DNA of 64,000 nucleotides, from assembly GCA_026874595.1 (NCBI GenBank), contig CM049319.1, positions 61,452,917 through 61,516,916 of the forward strand. The letters are read 5' to 3'. Of the stretch, positions 55,151 through 64,000 are shown in pieces. The notes beneath the pieces were generated by a model. That model was not told the DNA's origin, made no database searches, and saw only the letters and a list, made by a program, of their open reading frames with translations. Position 1 is the first letter of the stretch, and the number at the start of each line of letters is the position of its first letter. The stretch is from Sipunculus nudus. Its lineage: Eukaryota > Annelida > Sipuncula > Golfingiida > Sipunculidae. The translations under genes and the position numbers were made by a program.

Positions 55151-57182
55151 TAGGAACTTATTTCACTATTATAGCAGGCCTGATAGCTAAAGTATCATGG
55201 TAATAGATGTTCTTTTTGTGGCGGCCATTTTGAAATCCAAGATGGCTCCCACGGGATCATTTTAAAAGGTATAAATTGCATCCCTTGATCATGGAAATGA
55301 GAGTTTCGCTTGAACTGTTAGGGCTAATTGGAAATGCAATTGTCCAGATGCAATTGCCGTATTCAGACATACAGTCTGAGAGCTGAAATCAAATGAAAAC
55401 ACAGATACTGAGAAGTGATGACGACGATACAGGTTCAGGGAGGATAAGAGGTTCAAATATATATATATATGAACATTAAAATGGTGCCGTCTATATATTG
55501 TTGAGTGTCTTTTGTGTGCGAAACATGCGAACATATATTTAGCAATAAAAAAGGAAGAGATTTCCGATTACCCCTATTCCACTTTAATAGCACCCCTGAG
55601 AACTAAATTATCGGGGTAAATAGGGTTTTTTTCGTGGCGGCCATTTTGAAAACCAAAATGGCTGTCATGGTATTATTTTGAAATTGTCAAATTTCAATTC
55701 CACGACCCAAAAATGGTTATTTGGAATTTTAACTCGCGGTTCTAGCATGTTTAATTGCTGAGATATTTGCACATTAGGTTTCTTATGGCGGCCATTTTGA
55801 AATCCAAGATGGCTGCCATACATGCAAATGCCAGGATGGAAACAGCTTTTTTTTTCTCCATGTCTTAGATTAGTAAAAATTATGCCGGTTTCCAAATTCT
55901 ACTCAAATAATTTAGTTAACGTTATATATTTTTGGGTTCTGCCTCCAGACTTATATATCGGCGAGGTCCCTGCGGGAAAAATTACCGTTAGATGAGGCAT
56001 AGCACGGTGACAAACGCAACGCGGTCTCGGAGAACATTGAGGACATAAATGGACTAAGTTCCTTTTATATGTATTAAATAGGAACCCCTAGTTCGACGCA
56101 CAGCTGAATTTGTCTTTAATAATATTTTTATGAGCTTTTTTTAACTGTGTCCTGTGACTTTGATCCTTGAACTTGTGACCCAAAATTCGGAGAACTTACT
56201 ATACTGGAATTTACACCATTTTGATTTTCATAACAATCCATCCACTCATTCTTGACATAACTAGAAAAAAGCCCATATACTTCCAGTGAAGGCTGAGGGA
56301 TGCATGAAAAATATAATAAAGAACCTGATTGCATGTAGAGATAAATGGAACTGACTCAAAGCAGTATTTAAACAACTGATCAAAGATGTTAAGGTTTGAA
56401 ACAATGACAGTTGAGTATAAAGCTATGGGAGTGGAGACTCTTGAGAAACCCTAAATAACATCTGATGTGTTAAACCTCTATTGGCCGGTCAGCTATTTGT
56501 GCAAGTTGGAAGGTTAGGGATGAAGTGTTTTACTTGAAATTCATCCACATTTTTTAAAGAAGTGGGCCCTGTGACCTTGACCTTTGACCTAATGACCCCA
56601 ATACGGCACTTGCTGTAGCAGTGAGTCAAGTTTGAGTCAAGTATGAAATCCAAGAGTCAGTCCAAACTGGAGTTACCATCCGGAAACGAATTTATGGACG
56701 GAAGGACGGAACGACAGACGGCACGACGGACAGACGAACGGACAATTTGATTACTACAGGGCATTCACTTATTCAAGCAGGGCCCCTAATACACAAACAA
56801 GGTTTCAGGACTCCAGATGACACCACAGTTGAGAATCTGATAGTATCAATACAATATGGTAGTTTCAACATAGAGGGGAAAAATACATAAAAATAGAAAA
56901 AAATACAGGGGCCTGAAATTTTGTATGCCCAAGCACAAAAATATCAACTTTATTTATTTTGCATGGATTGTACAACTTGTTATGATAACTAATACGAGGC
57001 ACTCTCCTTGGCTCGGATGCTGGTGTTAGGTAGTCTGTATCAGTGTCTTCCTTGCATAGATCGTAAACAGTTTCATTTTATATCCAAACCCTCAAAATAA
57101 TATTTTTGTATTTACTATATTTGTTAGTTAGTTAGTTGATTGAATCCAAATCTTCTGAAAATGAAACAAACTCAAACATTCT
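55151..57182. other. Intron 1 of gene C, no gene seen
   Basis: Has GGCGGCCATTTTG hairpins (55220-55822), the empty site of the array element at about 55846, a 330-bp segment (55896-56227) lacking in copy B, and a GACGGACGG-type repeat (56560-56790). Collinear with 21540-24680 minus insertions. Confidence 0.45.
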
Positions 57183-57364
57183 TGTATGTCCTTTATTATA
57201 GTCCAAATGGCATAACTGTATACAGACAGCCTCTGCCACGGCTTTTACACATGGCGGTATATAACGACAAGATCAAGATGGCAGCTACTGACGTCAGATA
57301 TGCATTAGGTAAAAAACAAACTCATCAAAACACAAACTCGGGCGGAGTTTATGCACACTCTACA
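57183..57364 (-). repeat. 3' LTR of element 2
   Basis: 182 bp, TGTATGTCC to CACACTCTACA. The minus-strand GGGGAGGA purine tract adjoins at 57365. Confidence 0.93.
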
Positions 57365-57482
57365 TCCTCCCCTTTAAATAAGTTCTGATCATATATGAAA
57401 ATATGCAACAAATAAAAAGTTCTTATGCTGAATTACTTGTCAGAGTCTTTGGTAGCAGGGACACATGTTATCATGCGAAATC

Positions 57483-58222
57483 TTAATTATCACTTAAGTA
57501 TTTAGGATTGGGTTTGGACACACGGCGATAGCAAGTAACAACAACTGGTTTGGTTGGCGTTGTCTCTGTACTGGTTTGTGGTACAGTCGGCTGTGTTGAT
57601 GGGACTGCAGGCTCGGGCGCTGGTACATCATCTAGGTCGGTGGTTGACATCAGGGTTGTTGGTTGTTTCTCGGGAACTGCCAATAGGTGTCGCCTATTTC
57701 TCCTGTACTGAGAATTGTCTGCCTCGACTATATAAGAACGTGGTGACTCATGCTGACTAACTACTGTACCAAGGCGGTCATATCCCTTATCAGTTTGGAG
57801 TCTGACAATCTGGTTAGGTACAAGCGGCGGAAGGGGTTTCGCAGATTTATCATAGTATTTCTTCTGCTGGTTGCGTTTCTGTTGTTGCGCACGTCTTACA
57901 ACACTGGATTTTATGACTTGGGTCGTAGATGCTTCTTGGTGGCTGGTATATCACATCTCAGACGACGCGACATTAATCTTTGAGCTGGTGACCCAAGTGT
58001 ATTGTCACGGGGTGTATTGCGTGCATGTAGTAGTGCTAAATATGGATCAGATCCATCGCGGTGGCATTTCTCAAGCAAACTCTTAGCACTCTGAACAGCT
58101 CGTTCAGCCAGCCCGTTTGACTGTGGGTATGTTGGGCTGGAGGTAATGTGTTTAAAGTTCCATTGGTGGGTAAAGTCTTTAAACTCTTGACTTGTGAACT
58201 GACGACCGTTGTCTGTGATCAA
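57483..58222 (-). pseudogene. Integrase core and tail of element 2, broken
   Basis: 58222-57911 carries TDNGRQFTSQEFKDF with the second catalytic Asp and NGLAERAV with the Glu, then the core end. The first Asp block (AADLMEW) lies upstream near 58360 in the same frame but is separated by two stops and missing sequence. The proline/threonine-rich C-terminus 57683-57483 is in another frame. Confidence 0.8.
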
Positions 58223-58423
58223 TACTTGAGTGACTCTTTAGTTTTGTGATCACAGCTTTAGTGTTGTACTCTGTAGAGAATTCACTTCCCACCATCCTGA
58301 ATATGAATCAAATAGTACAAGATATTGGGTATTGTGCCATTCCATCAGATCAGCTGCTATTGTGCACCATGGCATATCAGGAACTGGGTAGGACTTCAGT
58401 GGTTCTTTCTGCTGATGATCCCT

Positions 58424-58606
58424 TTAACTATTACAGATATCACACTGAGAAACTGCTTTATCAATATCCTTGTTCATGGACAACCAGAATACTGCTTCTC
58501 TGGCTCTCCGCTTAGTAGTTTCTACACCTGGGTGTCCGGCATGTAGCTTCTGGACATACTCAGTTTGCAGGATCCTTGGTATAACTGGTCTTTGTCCTTT
58601 GTTCAA
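58424..58606 (-). CDS. Integrase zinc-binding region of element 2
   Basis: HAGHPG...CDIC forms the HHCC zinc site. It is in frame with the main pol frame, from which one TAG at 58718-58720 separates it. Confidence 0.8.
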   Translation of the reverse strand: MNKGQRPVIPRILQTEYVQKLHAGHPGVETTKRRAREAVFWLSMNKDIDKAVSQCDICNS

Positions 58607-58717
58607 AATACCTTTGTCCTCAATGAGTTCATCCCTGATATTATAGAATGGACGTAAATCTGCTGGAATTTCTCTGATGCTAGAAGACCAATCATCACGA
58701 ATTATCTTCGCTAATCG

Positions 58718-60565
58718 CTATAGCATACTGTCATGTGATGTGGCTTCTTTAACTCTTTCAGTCTGATGGGTTGACAAATGGTTTACTGTTAACACTTCAA
58801 ATTCTGTCTCATCAGATGTTGCTGTGCTCTGAGAGCATGCACGTGACAGTGTGTCTGCCAGATATAGTTCTGAGCCTTTCTTGTACACAAGTTCAATGTC
58901 ATATCTCTGAAGCTTCAGTAACATCTTCTGTAATCTGATTGGAGCTAAGTACATAGGTTTGTTTATTATTGAGACCAGTGGCTTGTGGTCTGTTTCCACT
59001 ATCACTTTCCGGCCGTACACATAATCATGAAATCTATTGCAGGCGAACAACACTGCTAAAAGTTCTTTCTCTATCTGCGCATAATTAACTTCTGCAGGCG
59101 TCAGAGCTCTCGAAGCATAGGCTATCGGCTGGCCTTCCTGTAAACAGGCTGCTCCCAAACCTGACTGTGACGCATCTCCTGTCAACACAACAGGTAGGTT
59201 TATGTCATAATATCGGAGTACTGGTGGACTCGAGATCAACTCTTTGATTTTCTTGAATGCGTCTTGCTGTGGTTGCATCCATGCCCATTCAGAGTCTTTC
59301 TTAACCAATTCTCTCAAGGGACTGGCAGTTTGACTTAGGTTTGGAATAAACTTTGCCAGGTATGTCACCATACCTAAAAATCTCTGTAATGCAGGTACAT
59401 CCTCTGGGGTAGGCATGTCCTGTATAGCCTTGATTTTATTTGGATCTGGCTTAAGGCCATCACTTGTTAGCACATGACCAATATAGGCTACCTCATCTGT
59501 TTTGAACTTGCATTTCTGAGCATTCAGTTTGAGGTTTACCTCACGCGCACGATCAAGGATTGTTTCCAGTCTGTCATCATGCTGTTGCTCAGTTTCTCCC
59601 CACACAAGTATGTCATCCATGATGATCTCACACGGATATCCTGAGAACAAATGTTCCATTGTTTTCTGACAGACATCCGGTCCTGACGATATTCCGAAGG
59701 GCATCCGGAGATATCTATATCTCCCAAATGGAGTACTGAACGTTGTGTAGTAAGAGGACTGCTGTTCAAGCGGAATCTGCCAAAATTCAGATTTAACATC
59801 AAGCACAGTAAAATACTTAGCAGGTGCGATTCTAGTCAACACTTCTTCAATAGTTCTCATCGGATGATGAGGTCTTTTCACAGCTTTATTTAAGCTACGT
59901 GGATCTAAACATATGCGAATCTCATCTTTGCCTTTCTTGTGTGTGGCAACTATTGAATTGACCCAGTCAGTAGGTTCGTATACTGGAGCTATCACTTCCA
60001 TATCTACCATGCGTTCTAGTTCTGCTTTAACTTTACTAGCCATGGCTACAGGAACTTTCCTTGGTGGATGCACCACAGGTGCGATAGATTCATCTAGTTT
60101 GATTTTATACTCAACTGGCAACTTGCCAAGTTTGTCATCAAACAGTTCACTATAATCATCTATGCGTTTACTCATTGTATTGAACTGTGGTTTCAGTTCA
60201 TGAACATCTTTGCTGACACTGATCAAGTTACATCTGATACAGTCTTTCAACCCTAATAGTGGTTGTACTGGTTTATCAACAACATACATTTTAATGTCAT
60301 GAGTAATATCACTATCAGATATAGTACATCTGAATGTCACTGCACCCAATGATCTCATTGTACTACCACCAAATGCAACTAAGTCTACTTTGTGACTTTT
60401 ATCAATAGTCTCATTGGTACGTACAAGATCAAACACATCTCTGCTAATAATGTTACACTTAGCACCAGTGTCCAGTTTGAAGTTGACTAGCTTGTCATTC
60501 ACATTCAGGGAAACTATCATCTCAGATTTATTTTCTGGGAATTTTGTGTCAACTGATTCAATCAT
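58718..60565 (-). CDS. pol of element 2: protease, RT, RNase H
   Basis: 615 codons open. Residue order: protease DTGAKCNII (about 33-41), RT with RICLDPRSLNKAVKRP, VLDVKSEFWQIPL, IIMDDILVWGE (Asp pair) and YIGHVLTSDGLKP, then RNase H with Asp in LTGDASQSGLG, Glu in QIEKELLAVL and Asp in ETDHKPL. The start ATG overlaps the gag stop as ATGA (60562-60565). A TAG ends the frame before integrase. Confidence 0.92.
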   Translation of the reverse strand: MIESVDTKFPENKSEMIVSLNVNDKLVNFKLDTGAKCNIISRDVFDLVRTNETIDKSHKVDLVAFGGSTMRSLGAVTFRCTISDSDITHDIKMYVVDKPVQPLLGLKDCIRCNLISVSKDVHELKPQFNTMSKRIDDYSELFDDKLGKLPVEYKIKLDESIAPVVHPPRKVPVAMASKVKAELERMVDMEVIAPVYEPTDWVNSIVATHKKGKDEIRICLDPRSLNKAVKRPHHPMRTIEEVLTRIAPAKYFTVLDVKSEFWQIPLEQQSSYYTTFSTPFGRYRYLRMPFGISSGPDVCQKTMEHLFSGYPCEIIMDDILVWGETEQQHDDRLETILDRAREVNLKLNAQKCKFKTDEVAYIGHVLTSDGLKPDPNKIKAIQDMPTPEDVPALQRFLGMVTYLAKFIPNLSQTASPLRELVKKDSEWAWMQPQQDAFKKIKELISSPPVLRYYDINLPVVLTGDASQSGLGAACLQEGQPIAYASRALTPAEVNYAQIEKELLAVLFACNRFHDYVYGRKVIVETDHKPLVSIINKPMYLAPIRLQKMLLKLQRYDIELVYKKGSELYLADTLSRACSQSTATSDETEFEVLTVNHLSTHQTERVKEATSHDSML

Positions 60566-60828
60566 AAATGGTGATCATTGAGATCATCATCACTATCATC
60601 CTCTAGTGAATGTACTGGCACTTTACATTTTGACTTACACACTTTCTTGAAGTGATTCCATCTGTTACATCGAAGACATTTCTTCCCAAATGCTGGACAT
60701 TTGCCTTTATCATGGCTGTAGCCACACTTGCCACAATGCTGAGATGAAGCTGCAGGTCTCTTATATCTAGATTCCTGTGCATTAGGATTGTTAACAACAG
60801 GTTTCCTTCTACTAGTTCTTGGTCTCAT
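60562..60828 (-). CDS. gag nucleocapsid region of element 2
   Basis: Basic stretch then two zinc knuckles, CGKCGYSHDKGKC and CLRCNRWNHFKKVC, and an acidic end SLEDDSDDDLNDHHL. It ends four bases into pol. It lies in a different frame from the capsid pieces, so a frameshift lies between 60963 and 60828. Confidence 0.8.
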   Translation of the reverse strand: MRPRTSRRKPVVNNPNAQESRYKRPAASSQHCGKCGYSHDKGKCPAFGKKCLRCNRWNHFKKVCKSKCKVPVHSLEDDSDDDLNDHHL

Positions 60829-60962
60829 GTGAAGTGCATTTAAATCAACATCTAAATCCTGACCTGAGAGCTGGGTTGTCTGCTGTTCAGACAGTTCATG
60901 AATACGACATATTTCAAGAGTCAGGTCTTTTTCTTTTAATAGCTGTTTACGTACACCATCAT

Positions 60963-61415
60963 TTATAAGATACCTGTCACAATGCGATCACGAATCAGAT
61001 CGTCATTTAAACTACCGTACTCACACGTGGCAGCTTTAATCCTCAGATCACTGATGTACGCATTAAATGACTCTCCAGGCCTCTGGTTACGAGTATTGAA
61101 AGCATAATAACGTTTTTTTCTGGGGCTACATTGTTCTTGAAACTTCTGTTTCAACACGGAGGGGTCATAACGTGACTCGGCAACTCGCACGACCCTGCCG
61201 TTAACATCACGTACTTCTGGCTAATAGACAAAAGCTCTCTCATGCTCTATAGCCTGTATTCCAGCTAAATTTAGAAGAATCATGGCCTTCTCGCGATCAC
61301 TTTTATCAGAACATGCACAGTCAATAAAGATATCATACTGCATCTCAAACACACGCCAATTTTCAGCGACATTCCCCTCAATAGAAAGTTGACCTGGCTT
61401 TCTGAGGCATTCCAT
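60963..61415 (-). pseudogene. gag capsid region of element 2
   Basis: Starts MECLRKPGQLSIEGNVAENW and continues REKAMILLNLAG; one in-frame TAG at about 61221; then SFNAYISDLRIKAATCEYGS and RDRIVTGIL before the frame is lost. Confidence 0.8.
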
Positions 61416-61483
61416 CTTTATTTATACAGTTCAAGGCTACTTATGATAGTTTTGTTCACTGAAGTACGTATCAAAGTGCTAAT

Positions 61484-61501
61484 CCCACGGTACTGACACC
61501 A
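61484..61501 (-). other. Primer binding site of element 2
   Basis: Next to the 5' LTR the minus strand reads TGGTGTCAGTACCGTGGG. Its complement ends in CCA and resembles the 3' end of a tRNA-Leu (CCCAC..CTGACACCA), from memory. Confidence 0.65.
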
Positions 61502-61683
61502 TGTATGTCCTTTATTATAGTCCAAATGGCATAACTGTATACAGACAGCCTCTGACACGGCTTTTACACATGGCGGTATATAACGACAAGATCAAGATGG
61601 CAGCTACTGACGTCAGATATGCATTAGGTAAAACACAAACTCATCAAAACACAAACTCGGGCGGAGTTTATGCACACTCTACA
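61502..61683 (-). repeat. 5' LTR of element 2
   Basis: 182 bp, identical to 57183-57364 except two substitutions; followed by target duplication ATTCT. Confidence 0.93.
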
Positions 61684-61763
61684 ATTCTGTAAGCAAAAAC
61701 AAACAGATTATGACTTTTGATTCATATATCAGAATTCCTACTCCCGTCCCCAAACCGAAACCC

Positions 61764-61764
61764 A

Positions 61765-61822
<58 letters not shown>
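61764..61822. repeat. TA microsatellite
   Basis: (TA)n with one TACA interruption, homologous to 24760-24826. Confidence 0.9.
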
Positions 61823-61825
<3 letters not shown>

Positions 61826-62041
61826 TGAATTTAATCATCTCAAATTGCAAACATCCAACATCATATATACAGGCAGCACTGACATATTCGCATAATTTTA
61901 AGGCAGCGTTCTTGGTCTTTACAAATACCTTTCATGAGCTTGAAGTTGTCACTAGATGTTTTTATTTACAAAATACAACTATGAGGATGGACTAGTGTTC
62001 TAAGGGACCTTCAAAATGATTTTACAATATTCAATTCGTAG

Positions 62042-62195
62042 GTTGCCAGGAGAGTTGTGAGATTACAAAGACCGTGCTTCGGCCCTACTGTCACAACGTC
62101 TCGAACATCTTTCATAATTCTCTCTACAACTACCATGGAGATACAGTCGATGTGGTAACCGAGAGAGTTACGCAAGCATTCCGGAATATATGCAG
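62042..62195 (+). CDS. Gene C exon 2: variable Cys-rich exon
   Basis: 154 nt, same length, acceptor (CGTAG) and donor (GTGATT) as exon 2 of gene B. Encodes CQESCEITKTVLRPYCHNV and keeps NVS and QAFRNIC. Open throughout. Thirteen codons differ from B, all replacements, and an extra Cys appears at the first full codon. Its normal signal-peptide exon is deleted upstream. Confidence 0.7.
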
Positions 62196-63774
62196 GTGAT
62201 TTATGGACATATTCTTCCTTCGGTGGGCTTAGAATATATTATTACCGCACATCTTTATATCTTTTTTTCGCTTTACTTGTCATTTCTACAATTTACCCTT
62301 ACACATTTGAATTTAATTATGAATTATTTATTCTTTCTGCCGGGCTCCTTCGATGTCTGATGTCTTGTGATGGAGTTCTTTTGAGATATCATTCGTTTTT
62401 AACTGTTCTGCATCTTGTAACTTCCACCTATTTACATTGGCGTCAACCCCTATTATCTATAATTGACTGACCCATTAATAGACTATCCCTATAGTGAAGC
62501 AGACAGTCCGGGCAGTCATGATACTGATTCTCTGGTGCAACCTGGGCCGAACTTAGTTACGTCATTTTGACGTGCTAAGGGGCTTAACGTTATTGAAATC
62601 ACAGTAGCCGCCGCGATTGTTCTACCTCCCTGATTATCACTTTTAACCAACAGACTGACAGTATATGTTTGCTTAGTAAAAAATTATTCCACATACTTAC
62701 AGACCTTTCGGCCATTTGGTGATTTAAAACTTTATATTCCTGTGTTGTTTTATAATTTCTGTTGGAAATAAGAGTTAAGAACTAGAAATCTGCCGGCTAA
62801 CGAAGGCAAGCCTCCGTCATTGACTTATTTGGCCGATATTCCTAGGTTAATTCGTGCATATATGTCTGCACATTTGTGAATATTCCTTGAACACGTTACT
62901 GGATCAGGAATATGTGTTGGATCAACACCAAATTCTTGATTCATCAACTGCCCATTCATGAAAGCGTGAGTTATGTTGTGCATAAACACACACAAACCAT
63001 GAATAAACGCACACCCTCTTGGCGGAAGCAGCAACAATAAATGTAAACCAGTCACTACAAAATTGAACACAAAAAGAATGCACTCATGGCAAGTCCTAAA
63101 CCATACAGCAATAACCAGAAGGCATCTTCTAAGTCATTTTCTTCTAAAAATATCGTTTTCTTCTGAATCTCTTTTTCTTATGAGAATTTTTCTAATGACG
63201 GACCCTTTTTCATTTTTTCATCGTTTCTGAATGAGTAGTGCAGGGATCTTTACAGAGTATACTCTAATGGCACCATTTGACCCACAACCAAAATTTCATT
63301 ACCTTTAAATTGTTATATCCCCAATTGTTTTCCTTTCTTCGTGGCTTTGATTCGTTTGATTATATAAGCATAATTTTTGGAAAACGTATAGGCATTCAAT
63401 ATGTGTGTGGTTAGGCTCCCAGACTTGTCTGACGGAGAAAAGAGAATCTTCGACTTATTTATTTTTTTTCTTTTGCACCGATACCCACAACATATACTGC
63501 ACAGTTCTATCACGCAGCAAATATCCAAATTGTTACAATTTTATAAACCATTTATATTGTTCATTGAAACAGCAATGTAAAGTATATTAAACATCAATCC
63601 GTTCTATTCGGACTCATGACGTTGTCCAGTGCGAATATAATGAAAACATTGTGGCTTGTTTTGGCACGAAAAAGGAAGCTAGCAACTTGGTTATGTACAA
63701 TAATACGAAATATTAAACAATATATCTATCAAAACCATGTAGTTTTCGAAAACTTTCTACTATGAATATTACAG
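62196..63774. other. Intron 2 of gene C
   Basis: Contains the GCCTCCGCCA MITE at 62785-63038 (minus), shared with copy B. No gene is seen. Confidence 0.5.
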
Positions 63775-63920
63775 CACTGAGCTGCCACGTGACCGCGAAT
63801 GCTTTGACCATCACTTCAAGTTCTGTTCGCCCGCCTTCAAGGCCAACTTTACAAGGTGGATGGATGAATATGAAGGCAAAATATGTGAAGCAAAACGAGT
63901 AAGGCCGGATATAGAGAAAC
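63775..63920 (+). CDS. Gene C exon 3: Cys-rich region
   Basis: 146 nt between acceptor AATATTACAG and donor GTAATT. Encodes CFDHHFKFCSPAFKANFTRW and ICEAKR. Open, same phase as in gene B, with eight replacement and three silent codon differences. The rest of gene C lies beyond the window. Confidence 0.75.
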
Positions 63921-64000
63921 GTAATTATTTTTGTATTCCATTAAATAAGCCAGTAATCTCATAGTTACATTATTTTACTATTATTAAATGGAGCATTAGC

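Larger units (their letters stand above)
57183..61683 (-). mobile_element. Ty3/gypsy retrotransposon, element 2 (young)
   Basis: 4.50-kb element on the minus strand. The two 182-bp LTRs (61502-61683 and 57183-57364) differ at two positions. Target duplication ATTCT on both sides (57178-57182, 61684-61688). A tRNA-like primer site and a polypurine tract (57365-57374) are in place. gag and pol are mostly open with a few stops and shifts, and integrase is the most damaged. Copy B has the empty site, so it inserted after the duplication, in antisense in intron 1 of gene C. Confidence 0.95.

Overview
The window is eukaryotic, intron-rich and repeat-dense. Long TA microsatellites, pogo-like DNA elements, non-LTR and Ty3/gypsy retroelements, and repeats with GACGGACGG tracts and GCTCAGCTGA termini suggest a marine lophotrochozoan, probably a mollusc. 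That assignment is inference. Most long reading frames are retroelement pol frames or their shadows.

The backbone is a large tandem duplication. Bases 1 to about 27,130 are homologous to 39,579 to about 63,950 in the same orientation, with substitutions and many insertion/deletion differences. The offset is 39.62 kb at the left and 36.99 kb near the right end. Each unit carries one gene of the repulsive guidance molecule (RGM) type. The window holds the last exon of gene A (2017-2169), an apparently complete gene B (11117-41789, plus strand, ten well-supported exons and one doubtful), and exons 2 and 3 of gene C (62042-63920). Every junction of gene B is phase compatible. The ten-exon model encodes about 437 residues: signal peptide, Cys-rich N-terminal region, an RGM/vWF-D-like module with FGDPH, and a C-terminal GPI-anchor-type signal.

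Replacement changes predominate between copies: exon 2 of B versus C differs at 13 codons, all replacements; exon 3 has 8 replacement and 3 silent codons; the last exon of A versus B has 5 replacement and no silent codons. In copy C a 795-bp deletion removes the TATA-type promoter and the signal-peptide exon.

Layout: 1-2169 Ty3 relic and end of gene A; 2170-11060 A/B intergenic region with non-LTR relics, a pogo-like element and a MITE; 11065-41789 gene B, whose 13.9-kb first intron holds a Ty3 element (15807-21447) and a TIR element with a tandem array, and whose last intron holds an older Ty3 relic (37383-41362); 41790-49216 B/C intergenic region with a second pogo-like element; 49217-64000 the start of gene C, with an inserted 300-bp tandem array and a younger Ty3 element (57183-61683). 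Comparing the two copies gives filled and empty sites for several insertions, which dates them after the duplication. Tandem duplication is the simplest reading, but an assembly that laid two haplotypes end to end is not excluded by this window.
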